Part shown: positions 43,203 to 51,535 of the stretch, piece by piece | Layout: every line of letters starts with the position of its first letter | Numbering within the stretch: the first letter of the stretch is position 1 | Assembly (NCBI RefSeq): GCF_005146945.1 | Contig: NZ_SWMS01000012.1 | Span: forward strand, 1 to 64,000 | Reading direction: 5' to 3' | Length of the DNA stretch: 64,000 nt | Source: Prauserella endophytica | GTDB lineage: Bacteria; Actinomycetota; Actinomycetes; Mycobacteriales; Pseudonocardiaceae | The notes under the pieces: model-generated | Databases searched by the model: none | Told to the model about the DNA's origin: nothing | The model's input: the letters and a program-made list of their open reading frames with translations, nothing else | Made by a program: the position numbers and the translations under genes

Positions 43203-45023
43203 ATGACCAGCGCTTATGCCGACTTCATCGATGAACTGCAGCAGGACGTCACCATCCCTATCCAGCCGCCAATGGACGACCTTGCCCACGGCACTCGCGC
43301 AGTGATCTATCTGCGCGTGTCCTCGACCGGGCAAGTCCGGACCGACTACAACCCGGAAGGCATCTCCATTCCGGCCCAACGGGAAGCGTGCTTGCGCAAG
43401 GCGCGGGACCTGGGCGTCACGGTCATCGACGAGTACGTCGAGCCCGGACGCTCAGCCATGGAGATGACCAAACGCGAAGCATTCCAACAGATGCTCGCGC
43501 GGGTGCGCAGCCAGGGCGACGTTGACGTCATCATCATCTACCAACTCTCGCGCATGGCGCGGAACCGCTACGACGACGCGATCGTCATGGCAGACCTGCG
43601 CAAGCGCGGCGTCACCCTGGTCTCGGCCACCGAGGCCATCGACGACACCCCGGTCGGCCAGCTGATGCACGGCATCCTGGCCACGTTCAACGAGTACCAA
43701 TCCCGCCAGTCCGGTGCCGACATCGCCTACAAGATGGGCCAGAAAGCCCGCAACGGCGGCACGCTCGGACGCGCGAAGCTCGGCTACCTCAACCACATCG
43801 ACCACTCCGACGGCCGCGTCATCCGCACGATCATCGTCGATCCCGAACGGGCGCCCTTTGTTCAGCTGGGTTTTGAGCTCTTCGCCAGCGGCGACTACAC
43901 GCAAGAAGAGCTGGCTGACGAGCTCTACGACCGCGGCCTACGCACCAGGGCCACCCGGCGACACCCCGCCAAGAAGGTGTCCGAGAACAAGATTTCGCAA
44001 ATGCTGCGTGATCGCTACTACCTCGGATACGTCGAGTACGACGGCGAAGAAATCCAAGGGCGGCACGAACCGCTCATCGACGAGGACCTCTTCGAGACAG
44101 TTCAGGAGATCCTTGAATCGCGAATGACGGCACAAGAACGCCGTCGCGTCCACCACCACTACCTCAAAGGATCGCTCTTCTGTGGACGCTGCCAATGCGA
44201 CGGCATCAAGCGGCGGATGATCATCCAACGGACCATCAACTCGAAGGGCGCCGAGTACCTGTACTTCTTCTGCCGCGGCCGGCAAAAGGGGCTGTGCCAA
44301 GCACCCCACGTCAACGTCACGCTCGTCGAGGACGCTGTCGAGCGCCACTACTCCGCGATTCGCTTCAGCCAGCCGTTCATCACTGACATGCGCGACCAGA
44401 TCGATGCCGTGCTCGGCGAGCAGGAAAAGTCCGCACGCCTGCTACGCAAGCAGATCACCGCACAACTCAAGGAACTCGACACCAAGGAGGAGAACTTGAT
44501 CGACCTCGCAGCCGACAGCACGCTGCCGCAGACCAAAGTCAAGGAGAAGCTGCGCGACATCGCCCGCGAGCGCCGCCGGCTGGAGGATCGCCTGCACACA
44601 GCCAACGCCGACCTCACCGACAGCGCCCAGCTCGTCAACGCCGGCCTTGCTCTCCTCGAACAGCCCGACCAGCTGTACCGACGCTGCAACGACCAACAGC
44701 GCCGCCTACTCAACCAAGCTATCTTCCACACCCTCTACATCGAGGACGACAAGATCACAGAGGGTGAGCTCCGTGAGCCCTTCGCCGAGCTCCACGCCAT
44801 CCAAGGTCAGCGGACCGCAGCAACCAGCGCGGAGGGCACAATCAAAAGGACCACCCGCAATGCGGGTGGTCCTTGCTCGCCTTCAGGCGTCGCGGTCCTA
44901 CTTCGTGGCCTTCATTCAGGCACTTGTTCTAGTAAGACCCCTAGGGTGGAGCTGAGGGGAATCGAACCCCTGACCTTCTCGATGCGAACGAGACGCGCTA
45001 CCAACTGCGCTACAGCCCCTTGA
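43203..45023 (+). CDS. int: Large serine integrase
   Basis: This 606-residue large serine recombinase starts at ATG 43203 behind GAAGGAGG. The catalytic domain has AVIYLRVSSTGQVRTDY (nucleophilic Ser) and YQLSRMARNRYDDAI. The recombinase domain follows (GRAKLGYLNHIDHSDGRVIR), then a zinc ribbon (SLFCGRCQCDGIKRRM ... FFCRGRQKGLC) and a coiled-coil (LLRKQITAQLKELDTKEENL). Homology ends near residue 535. The last ~70 codons run through the tRNA terminator hairpin and the tRNA-Ala gene itself (antisense), so the C-terminus is supplied by the chromosome at the right junction and would change on excision. It catalyses integration and excision of the ICE. Confidence 0.92.
   Translation: MTSAYADFIDELQQDVTIPIQPPMDDLAHGTRAVIYLRVSSTGQVRTDYNPEGISIPAQREACLRKARDLGVTVIDEYVEPGRSAMEMTKREAFQQMLARVRSQGDVDVIIIYQLSRMARNRYDDAIVMADLRKRGVTLVSATEAIDDTPVGQLMHGILATFNEYQSRQSGADIAYKMGQKARNGGTLGRAKLGYLNHIDHSDGRVIRTIIVDPERAPFVQLGFELFASGDYTQEELADELYDRGLRTRATRRHPAKKVSENKISQMLRDRYYLGYVEYDGEEIQGRHEPLIDEDLFETVQEILESRMTAQERRRVHHHYLKGSLFCGRCQCDGIKRRMIIQRTINSKGAEYLYFFCRGRQKGLCQAPHVNVTLVEDAVERHYSAIRFSQPFITDMRDQIDAVLGEQEKSARLLRKQITAQLKELDTKEENLIDLAADSTLPQTKVKEKLRDIARERRRLEDRLHTANADLTDSAQLVNAGLALLEQPDQLYRRCNDQQRRLLNQAIFHTLYIEDDKITEGELREPFAELHAIQGQRTAATSAEGTIKRTTRNAGGPCSPSGVAVLLRGLHSGTCSSKTPRVELRGIEPLTFSMRTRRATNCATAP
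44844..44874 (-). terminator. Intrinsic terminator downstream of tRNA-Ala
   Basis: A 14-bp perfect inverted repeat (AAGGACCACCCGCA / TGCGGGTGGTCCTT, 44846-44874) is followed on the minus strand by TTTT. It lies 73 bp downstream of the tRNA 3' end and inside the last codons of the plus-strand integrase frame. It probably ended the tRNA transcript in the unoccupied chromosome or arrived with the element. Confidence 0.75.
44947..45019 (-). tRNA. tRNA-Ala (anticodon CGC)
   Basis: The minus strand folds into a full cloverleaf: acceptor GGGGCTG pairing with CAGCTCC, D-arm GCGC..GCGC, anticodon arm TCTCG-TTCGCAT-CGAGA (anticodon CGC) and the T-arm containing GGTTCGATTCC. The G3-U70 pair, the alanine identity element, is present. 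Discriminator A; CCA is not encoded. It is the attachment-site gene of the ICE, lying between sepX and the integrase. Confidence 0.95.
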
Positions 45024-45074
45024 GGAAGCTCGATGAGCATAACAGTGGCACTATGCCCATCGAGCGAGGGGGTC

Positions 45075-45893
45075 CTATTCCCCGGCGGCCCTCCGATACG
45101 GCAGCTGACCGGGGTCGTCGAGCTCGTGGAAGGCGGGATCCTCGTCCTCCAGGTCCACGACCACGGCCTGCCTGCGGATCCGCGACGTCGGCACCGGCTT
45201 GCGTTCGAGGCCCACCAGTTCGCGGCGCGGGGGGTCGACGACCTCCACGTAAGCGGACTCCTCCAGCGGCTCCGGCCGCCTCGGGACACGCCTCGCGGCG
45301 TTGTTGTACCGCGCGAGCCTGCGCTGACGGATCTCGTCCTCGATCCGCACCTGCCTGCGCAGGTAGACGAGGTAGCCGACGAGCACCACGTCGGCGAGGC
45401 CGTTGAACCACCACACGACCGGCAGCACGAAGCCCGCAACCACCGCGGTCACCACGACCACGAAGATGAGGCCGAGCACGACCCGCTGGCGGAACGCGTA
45501 CTTGGCGCGGGCAGCGATCTCCGCGGCCTCGGGATCGAAGCCGCCCCGGCCCGGCCGGTAACGGCGGCCCGACTCGTCCTCAGCGACGGGTCTGCGGACC
45601 GGTTGGGGTTCGGGCTCCGGCTCGTCGAAGTCCTCGTCCAGGTCTTCGTCGAGATCCTGGTCGAGGTCGTCGTACTCGGAGTCGACTAGGTCCTCGTCGT
45701 CGGCCCGCTTGGCTTCTCCGGACATGGCGAACCTCCTCCGCCATTGGTTGTGTGCACTCCCGCTCCGCACGACCCGCGCAGCCAACGCGGAATCGTTGGT
45801 CTGCGTGATCTCCTGGCGCTTGCGCGCGACCATGGGAACGAGAACGACAAGCCACGCCGCCGCGAGCGCGACAATGATCAACGAGCTTGGCAT
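45075..45893 (-). CDS. sepX: Divisome protein SepX/GlpR
   Basis: This 272-residue protein has an N-terminal membrane helix (MPSSLIIVALAAAWLVVLVP), a cytoplasmic stretch with many acidic repeats (DLDQDLDEDLDEDFDEPEPE), two more helices near residues 137-180 (VVLGLIFVVVVTAVVAGFVL, VVWWFNGLADVVLVGYLVYL) and a soluble C-terminal part. SepX/GlpR is the actinobacterial cell-division factor that works with the MoeA-like protein Glp. The gene lies two genes from glp, as in related genomes. Confidence 0.85.
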   Translation of the reverse strand: MPSSLIIVALAAAWLVVLVPMVARKRQEITQTNDSALAARVVRSGSAHNQWRRRFAMSGEAKRADDEDLVDSEYDDLDQDLDEDLDEDFDEPEPEPQPVRRPVAEDESGRRYRPGRGGFDPEAAEIAARAKYAFRQRVVLGLIFVVVVTAVVAGFVLPVVWWFNGLADVVLVGYLVYLRRQVRIEDEIRQRRLARYNNAARRVPRRPEPLEESAYVEVVDPPRRELVGLERKPVPTSRIRRQAVVVDLEDEDPAFHELDDPGQLPYRRAAGE

Positions 45894-46079
45894 CTCCCGT
45901 CACCTCCCCCGACCGTTACCGCTGTCGTCGTGGATCGCGCGACCAGTCGGGTGGTCGCCCCACTCCCGTCACCACGCTGACCTTCGTCACGCTAGTCACA
46001 GGAGTAACAGAAAACCCGGCGACTCGCCGGTCGTATCACGCAAAGGTATAGCTAAACCGGGTGAAAATCTCACAAAGTG

Positions 46080-46760
46080 TTAACGCGGTTCAGGCGGCTG
46101 TGCCTTGCCGTCGGCAATGAGTCGCGCGACGAAACCCGCGCCCATCTCCTCGGCGGTGACGGCGAAAGAGATGTGGTCCCGCCAATCACCGGCCACATCG
46201 AGATAGCGCAGGAATAGCCCTTCCTGCCGGTAACCCGCCTTACCAAGTACCCGCAGGCTGGCCACGTTCTCCGGGCGCACGGTCGCCTCGAGCCGGTGCA
46301 GCCCGGCCGCCCGGAACGCGTGGTCGGTCGCCAGCGCGACCGCCGCCGTGGCCACCCCGCCGCCTGCCAGCTCGGACGACACCCAGTAGCCCACCCACGC
46401 CGACCGCAGCGAGGCCCTGATCACGTTGCCGAGCGTGATCTGCCCGGCGAAAGCGCCGTCCACGGTGATCGCGAAGGGCAGGCACTGGCCGCGTCTGGCG
46501 AGCGCCCGCAACGAGAGCCACTGCGGAGGCCAGGCCCCGAAACCGTTGCGGTCCGTCCACGATCCCGGCGAGGTGGGCTCCCATTTCTCCAGGTACTCGC
46601 GGTCGCGCAGGCGGATGCGGCTCCACTCCCGCCCGTCCCGCAGGTGCACCGGCCGCAGCGCGACGCTGCCGGCACGCACCACCAGTGGACCGAGCTTGGC
46701 AGGCCAGCCGGGGTGGCGGGGCTCGGTGCCGTAGGGACCTGCGTACACCTGCGACGTCAT
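46080..46760 (-). CDS. rimJ: RimJ-like GNAT N-acetyltransferase
   Basis: This 226-residue GNAT acetyltransferase has LRPVHLRDGREWSRIRLRDR, FAITVDGAFAGQITLGNVIR, SAWVGYWVSSELAGGGVATA (acetyl-CoA binding) and LEATVRPENVASLRVLGKAG. It is similar to RimJ, which acetylates ribosomal protein S5, although actinobacterial members of this locus may have other targets. It lies between sepX and glp on the same strand, 9 bp after glp. Confidence 0.85.
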   Translation of the reverse strand: MTSQVYAGPYGTEPRHPGWPAKLGPLVVRAGSVALRPVHLRDGREWSRIRLRDREYLEKWEPTSPGSWTDRNGFGAWPPQWLSLRALARRGQCLPFAITVDGAFAGQITLGNVIRASLRSAWVGYWVSSELAGGGVATAAVALATDHAFRAAGLHRLEATVRPENVASLRVLGKAGYRQEGLFLRYLDVAGDWRDHISFAVTAEEMGAGFVARLIADGKAQPPEPR

Positions 46761-46769
46761 CGCCCGTGA

Positions 46770-48041
46770 TCAGGCCCGCTGGGCGAGGAACGTGACCTTG
46801 ACCTGCTCCCCTGCCGCGACCTCGGTGAGGTCCTCGTCGATGTTGATGAGGCAGTTCGCCTCCGCGAGCGACGCGAGCAGGTGCGCACCCGACGTGCCGA
46901 GCGGCTGCACCAGGTACTCGCCGTTGCTCTCGTCGCGCAGCAGCTGCCCGCGCAGGAAGCCCTTGCGGCCCTTCGTCGAGGTGACGGGCGAGAGCAGGCG
47001 GGCGTCGACGATCCTGCGGTGCGGGTTGCGCGTGCCACGAGCCACGCGGATGAGGGGCCGGATCATCACCTCGAACACCACGAGCGCGCTCATCGGGTTC
47101 GCGGGAATGAGGAACGTGGGCACGGAGTCGGGGCCGAGCCTGCCGAAGCCCTGCGCGGAACCGGGGTGCATGGCCACCCGGTGCAGGTCGATGTCGCCGA
47201 GGTCGGACAGCGCGGCGTGCACCTCCTCCCCGGTGCTGCCACCCGCTCCGCCCGCGACCACGACGACCTCGGACATCAGCAGCCTGCCCTCGACGGTCTC
47301 GCGGAGGCGCTTCGGGTCGAGCGGGACGATGCCGACGCGGCTCACCTCGGCGCCCGCGTCGCGCGCGGCTGCGGCCAGCGCGTAGGAGTTGACGTCGTAG
47401 ACCTGGCCCACCGACGGGGTGCGATCCACGTCCACGAGCTCGTCGCCGACCGAGATGATCGAGACCCTCGGCCGCGGGTAGACCAGCACCTTCGACCTGC
47501 CGACGGCTGCCAGCAGGCCGACCTGCGCGGAGCCGATGGTGTCGCCGCTGCGCACGGCGACGTCGCCGATCTGCACGTCCTCACCGGTCCGCCGCACGTA
47601 TCCGGCCGAGGGCACCGCACGCTGCACGGTGACCTTCGCCTGGTGGCCGTCGGTGAACGCCGTGGGCACCACCGCATCGGCGAGCGTCGGCAACGGAGCT
47701 CCCGTCGCCACCCGCACCGCCTGGCCCGGCTGAAGCCTGCGCGGCTGCCGGGACCCGGCCGGGATCTCGCCGACGACCGGCAGCTGCACCGGCTCCTGAC
47801 CGGCAGTGCGCACGTCGACGCTGCGGACCGCGTAGCCGTCCACCGCGGCCTGGTCGAAGCCGGGCAGCGCGTGCTCGGCGACGACCTCCTCCGCGCAGAG
47901 CAGGCCCTGCGCCTCGGAGATCGCCACGCGCACAGGGCGCGGCCGCACGGCGGCGCCCAGGGTGAGCGTGAGCTGCTCGTCGACCGACCGGAAGCCCGCG
48001 GCCTCCGGCTCGTCAGCGGTGATCGGCTCGGGTTCGGTCAT
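46770..48041 (-). CDS. glp: Glp, gephyrin-like molybdotransferase (MoeA paralogue)
   Basis: This 423-residue MoeA-family protein has ALPGFDQAAVDGYAVRSVDV, AVRVATGAPLPTLADAVVPT, VSIISVGDELVDVDRTPSVG, VVVAGGAGGSTGEEVHAALS and LIPANPMSALVVFEVMIRPL. MoeA inserts molybdate into molybdopterin. The paralogue in this sepX-rimJ-galU neighbourhood (Glp) was recruited to cell division together with GlpR/SepX. Its start overlaps the galU stop by four bases. Confidence 0.88.
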   Translation of the reverse strand: MTEPEPITADEPEAAGFRSVDEQLTLTLGAAVRPRPVRVAISEAQGLLCAEEVVAEHALPGFDQAAVDGYAVRSVDVRTAGQEPVQLPVVGEIPAGSRQPRRLQPGQAVRVATGAPLPTLADAVVPTAFTDGHQAKVTVQRAVPSAGYVRRTGEDVQIGDVAVRSGDTIGSAQVGLLAAVGRSKVLVYPRPRVSIISVGDELVDVDRTPSVGQVYDVNSYALAAAARDAGAEVSRVGIVPLDPKRLRETVEGRLLMSEVVVVAGGAGGSTGEEVHAALSDLGDIDLHRVAMHPGSAQGFGRLGPDSVPTFLIPANPMSALVVFEVMIRPLIRVARGTRNPHRRIVDARLLSPVTSTKGRKGFLRGQLLRDESNGEYLVQPLGTSGAHLLASLAEANCLINIDEDLTEVAAGEQVKVTFLAQRA

Positions 48042-48943
48042 GACTCGGCGTTCTCGATTCGTTCTTTCAGCCAGGCACGCAGCGAGGGCCCGTACTCGGG
48101 GTCCTCCAGCGCGAAATCCACCGCGGCACGCAGGAAGCCACCCGGATTGCCGAGGTCGTGCCTGCCGCCGCGATGCACAACGATATGCACGGGATGGTCT
48201 TCGGCAATGAGCAACGCCACCGCGTCGGTGAGCTGAAGCTCACCACCGCTGCCGGGCTCGATGCGCTTGAGCGCGTCGAAGATGGCCCGGTCCAGCAGGT
48301 ATCGGCCGGCCGCCGCGTACGTCGAGGGCGCGTCCTCCGGCTTCGGCTTCTCCACCATGCCGTGCACGCGCTTGACGTCGGCGTCGCCCGTGTCGGAGAC
48401 GTCGAACACGCCGTAGGGCGAGATGTGCTCCTTGGGGATGTCGAAGGCACACAGCACACTGCCGCCGTGCACGGCCCGCACCTCGGCCATCTTGTCGAGC
48501 ACCCCGATAGGCAGCACCAGGTCGTCGGGCAGCAGCACGGCCACCGCGGAGTCCTCGTCGGTCAGGTTCGGCTCGGCCTGCGCAACCGCGTGCCCGAGAC
48601 CGAGTGCCTGCTCCTGGATCGCCACCTCGACGTCCAGCAGCCCCGGCCCCCTGCGGACCTTCCCGAGCAGCTCGGTCTTGCCCTTGCGCTCCAGCGTGTC
48701 CTCCAGTTCCGGCTGGCGCTGGAAGTAGTTGACGACCGACTCCTTGCCCGGCGATGTGACGATCACCATACGCTTCGCACCGGCCTGCGCCGCCTCGTTC
48801 GCGACGAGCTCGATGCCGGGGGTATCGACGACGGGCAGCAGTTCCTTGGGCACGGCCTTCGTGGTCGGCAGGAATCTCGTGCCCAGTCCTGCGGCCGGCA
48901 CGATGGCGGTTCGGAACGTGGTGTGACTCGTGGCGCCCGTCAT
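48038..48943 (-). CDS. galU: UTP-glucose-1-phosphate uridylyltransferase
   Basis: This 301-residue nucleotidyltransferase has the UTP-binding signature AAGLGTRFLPTTKAVPKELL, VDTPGIELVANEAAQAGAKR, DEDSAVAVLLPDDLVLPIGV and GMVEKPKPEDAPSTYAAAGR. It makes UDP-glucose for cell-envelope polysaccharides and the Leloir pathway. ATG 48943 (MTGATSH) was chosen; the frame extends upstream only as a shadow of the divergent gene. It is the first gene of the galU-glp-rimJ-sepX run. Confidence 0.92.
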   Translation of the reverse strand: MTGATSHTTFRTAIVPAAGLGTRFLPTTKAVPKELLPVVDTPGIELVANEAAQAGAKRMVIVTSPGKESVVNYFQRQPELEDTLERKGKTELLGKVRRGPGLLDVEVAIQEQALGLGHAVAQAEPNLTDEDSAVAVLLPDDLVLPIGVLDKMAEVRAVHGGSVLCAFDIPKEHISPYGVFDVSDTGDADVKRVHGMVEKPKPEDAPSTYAAAGRYLLDRAIFDALKRIEPGSGGELQLTDAVALLIAEDHPVHIVVHRGGRHDLGNPGGFLRAAVDFALEDPEYGPSLRAWLKERIENAES

Positions 48944-49048
48944 GGCCGCAAAGCCTAGCCTGATCTGCTGTGTCTGACTGAGAATGACAGTCCGGCGACG
49001 ACGACTCGCTGACCTGGTGAGTCTCGGACCCACCGGGAAGGAGCCAGC

Positions 49049-49657
49049 GTGGACGTGCCCGACCGCGTGCTGCCGGAGGCTTCCAAGAGCGAGTGGCGGG
49101 CCTTGCTGGCGAAGGGCAGGGCCGCGGTCTCCACCCAGCAACGGGTCGCCGAGGCCACCGCGCTGGCCGACGCGGTCGCCGGGCTGTCCGCGACCACCGC
49201 GTGCTGCTACGTCCCGTTCGGCTCCGAACCCGGCTCGATCGCGCTGCTGGACGTGCTGCGCAAGGCCGGCACCCGCGTGCTCCTGCCCGTCGTCCCGCCC
49301 GCACCGGGGCCACTCGACTGGGCCGAGTACACCGGCACGTCCTCGCTGGTCGCCGGGCGTTTTCGCGGGGTGCTGGAGCCCGACGGACCCCGGTTGGGCC
49401 CGAGCGGCGTCGGCGAGGCCGACCTCGTGCTGCTGCCCGCGCTCGCGGTCGATCGCCGGGGCGTGCGCCTCGGCCGGGGCGCCGGCTACTACGACCGCTC
49501 TCTGGGCTTCGCCGCGCCCGGCGCGGACCTGGTGGCAGTGATTCGCGACACGGAGCTGGTCGAGCGCCTTCCTGCCGAACCGCACGACGTGCGGATGACT
49601 GCCGTGCTCACCCCTGGCCTTGGGCTGGTCGAGCTGCCCGCGAGTGATCGAGTGTGA
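49049..49657 (+). CDS. 5-formyltetrahydrofolate cyclo-ligase
   Basis: This 202-residue protein is an MTHFS-family enzyme: SKSEWRALLAKGRAAVSTQQ, CYVPFGSEPGSIALLDVLRK, VLLPALAVDRRGVRLGRGAG and YYDRSL. It converts 5-formyl-THF to 5,10-methenyl-THF with ATP. GTG 49049 has AAGGAG upstream. It is divergent from galU, with 105 bp between the starts. Confidence 0.9.
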   Translation: MDVPDRVLPEASKSEWRALLAKGRAAVSTQQRVAEATALADAVAGLSATTACCYVPFGSEPGSIALLDVLRKAGTRVLLPVVPPAPGPLDWAEYTGTSSLVAGRFRGVLEPDGPRLGPSGVGEADLVLLPALAVDRRGVRLGRGAGYYDRSLGFAAPGADLVAVIRDTELVERLPAEPHDVRMTAVLTPGLGLVELPASDRV

Positions 49658-49703
49658 TCTGGGCCTCGATTGCGCTGGCGGAATGTCATCAAGCAAAATT
49701 GGG

Positions 49704-49730
49704 TTAGCACTCTTAGGAGTCGAGTGCCAA
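49704..49730 (+). promoter_or_regulatory. CIRCE element (HrcA operator)
   Basis: TTAGCACTC (49704-49712) and GAGTGCCAA (49722-49730) are separated by exactly nine bases. This is the CIRCE consensus TTAGCACTC-N9-GAGTGCTAA with one mismatch. It lies 16 bp before the fmdB start codon, so fmdB is predicted to be a heat-shock gene under HrcA. Confidence 0.85.
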
Positions 49731-49746
49731 CGCCGAAGGAGCCCCA

Positions 49747-50094
49747 GTGCCGACCTACCAGTACGCCTGCAAGGAGTGCGGCCACCAGTTCGAGGTGGTC
49801 CAGTCGTTCTCCGACGCCAGCCTCAGCGAGTGCCCGAAGTGCGACGGAGCGCTGCGCAAGCTGTTCGGTTCGGTCGGCGTGATCTTCAAGGGCAGCGGCT
49901 TCTACCGCAACGACTCGCGCTCCGAGTCCCGCTCGTCGAGCTCCGCGGGCAGCACGTCGAACGGCTCGGCCAAGAGCTCGGACGGCTCCGGCAAGTCCGA
50001 GTCGAGCACGTCCAGCTCGTCGAGCTCGGACTCGAGCACGAGCTCGGCATCCTCCTCCTCGGCCACGACAACGGCGAGCTCCGCGGCCTCCTGA
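49747..50094 (+). CDS. FmdB-family zinc-ribbon protein with Ser-rich tail
   Basis: This 115-residue protein has an N-terminal FmdB/CxxC regulatory zinc ribbon (YACKECGHQFEV and SECPKCDGALRK) to about residue 55, followed by about 60 residues almost entirely of Ser, Thr, Ala, Gly and Lys. GTG 49747 was chosen. The function of the family is unknown. The CIRCE element directly upstream suggests expression with the chaperonins. Confidence 0.85.
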   Translation: MPTYQYACKECGHQFEVVQSFSDASLSECPKCDGALRKLFGSVGVIFKGSGFYRNDSRSESRSSSSAGSTSNGSAKSSDGSGKSESSTSSSSSSDSSTSSASSSSATTTASSAAS

Positions 50095-50232
50095 CAGGAC
50101 TGGTTGTCCACATCACCCCTGTTGTCCACAGGCTGGTGAATCGCCGCTTCCCCGCGCTCGGCGGGCACTCCTAGCGTCGAACGGGTCGAGGGCGGAACGG
50201 GCCGCCCTCCGCCCTGACGATGGGGGACGGCG

Positions 50233-50886
50233 ATGAAGGATTCGCCCACGGCACGCCGGTGGCACCACCGGCTTCCGGCGTTCGCCCGTGGCCATCCGGC
50301 CACGCTCATCCGGCGCGCGCTCGCCGCCGTGCTGTTTCTGCTTGCGGCCGCACTTGCGGCTCGACCAGCCACCGCGGATGGCGACGCGGGCGGCCCCGTT
50401 CTCGTCGCCGCCCGCGATCTGCCGCTGGGCACCACCCTGCGTCCCGCCGATGTGCGGGTGGTCCAGATGCCCGACTCCCTGCGCCCCGCCGGGGCGCTCG
50501 CCGACGCTGCCCGGATCGCCGGGAAACGACTCATGGGTGTCGCCCGGGCGGGTGAACCTCTGACGGACGCTCGGCTCGTCGGCGCGCACAGCACCCCGCC
50601 CGGCACGGCGACCGTGCCCGTCCGGCTCGCCGACGCGGGCGTCGCGCAGCTGCTCCGGCCGGGCACCCGGGTCGACGTGGTCACGCTTGGCGCCGCCGAG
50701 CAGCACGAGAAGGTCCTGGCCAGCGGCGCGACGGTGCTGACCGTGCTCACCGAGGCGAGCCGGCCGAGAGACGGCCCGCTCGGCGAGGACGAGGCTCCGC
50801 TGGTGCTCCTGGCGGCTCCCACGGCCGTCGCCGCACACCTGGCGGCGGTTTCACTTGGACAACCCGTGACGGTTACCCTCCGGTAG
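50233..50886 (+). CDS. SAF-domain (CpaB/RcpC-like) exported protein
   Basis: This 217-residue protein has an N-terminal membrane anchor (LIRRALAAVLFLLAAALAAR), then a SAF domain (PVLVAARDLPLGTTLRPADV, IAGKRLMGVARAGEPLTDAR) and an RcpC/CpaB-like C-terminal part (LLRPGTRVDVVTLGAAEQHE, AVSLGQPVTVTLR). Similar proteins assemble Flp pili, but no pilus genes are near. Two DnaA-box-like 9-mers lie upstream of its start (50104-50130). Confidence 0.82.
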   Translation: MKDSPTARRWHHRLPAFARGHPATLIRRALAAVLFLLAAALAARPATADGDAGGPVLVAARDLPLGTTLRPADVRVVQMPDSLRPAGALADAARIAGKRLMGVARAGEPLTDARLVGAHSTPPGTATVPVRLADAGVAQLLRPGTRVDVVTLGAAEQHEKVLASGATVLTVLTEASRPRDGPLGEDEAPLVLLAAPTAVAAHLAAVSLGQPVTVTLR

Positions 50887-50916
50887 CTGGTGTCCTAAGT
50901 GGAAGGGAGTGCACGC

Positions 50917-51318
50917 GTGCTGAAGGGCTTCAAGGATTTCCTGATGCGCGGCAACGTCGTGGAGCTCGCCGTGGCGGTGGTCATCGGCACCGCGTTCACG
51001 GCGATCGTCACGGCGTTCACCACGGGCCTGATCAAGCCGCTGATCAACGCGATCGGGGGCAGCGACGCGGCCCAGGGGCTCGGCTTCAACGTGCTGAGCG
51101 GCAACGACTCGACGTTCCTCGACTTCGGATCGGTCATCAACGCGGCGATCAACTTCCTGATCATCGCGGCGGTGGTCTACTTCATCCTGGTGCTGCCGAT
51201 GCAGAAGATCCAGCAGCGGCGCAAGCGCGGGCAGGAGCCGGGTCCGGCCGAACCGACCGATGTCGAGTTGCTCAGCGAGATCAGGGACCTGCTGCGGGAG
51301 CAGCGGGTCCGCGACTGA
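50917..51318 (+). CDS. mscL: Large-conductance mechanosensitive channel MscL
   Basis: This 133-residue MscL starts at GTG 50917, with GGAAGGGA upstream: LKGFKDFLMRGNVVELAVAV, VVIGTAFTAIVTAFTTGLIK and INFLIIAAVVYFILVLPMQK, with a charged C-terminal helix (LLSEIRDLLREQ). It opens at high membrane tension to release osmolytes. An upstream in-frame GTG at 50899 is less likely. Confidence 0.95.
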   Translation: MLKGFKDFLMRGNVVELAVAVVIGTAFTAIVTAFTTGLIKPLINAIGGSDAAQGLGFNVLSGNDSTFLDFGSVINAAINFLIIAAVVYFILVLPMQKIQQRRKRGQEPGPAEPTDVELLSEIRDLLREQRVRD

Positions 51319-51340
51319 CGACAGCCGCACCACGGCCGGG

Positions 51341-51523
51341 CTACCGGTCGTGGTGAGGTGGCCGGTTCTCGAGGTACCAGTCGTCGGGAGCCGAGCGATC
51401 GGGCTTCGGCTCCCGCTCGTCCGAGGTGGTCTCGGGAAGGACTTCGCCGAACACCTCGTCGATCCTGCGACGGCGGGATCGACGAGGTGTCTCGGGAGGC
51501 TGCCTGGCCTCGTCACCGGTCAC
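51341..51523 (-). CDS. Small hypothetical protein (60 aa)
   Basis: This 60-residue charged protein (RRSRRRRIDEVFGEVLPETT, DDWYLENRPPHHDR) has no known domain. Position and composition suggest a real gene downstream of mogA, 12 bp away on the same strand. Confidence 0.6.
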   Translation of the reverse strand: MTGDEARQPPETPRRSRRRRIDEVFGEVLPETTSDEREPKPDRSAPDDWYLENRPPHHDR

Positions 51524-51535
51524 GGCGGGTCCGGG

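Noticed and set aside
48944-49696. N-terminal extension of galU
   Set aside because: It has no homology and lies antisense to the 5-FTHF cyclo-ligase gene; ATG 48943 fits the family start.
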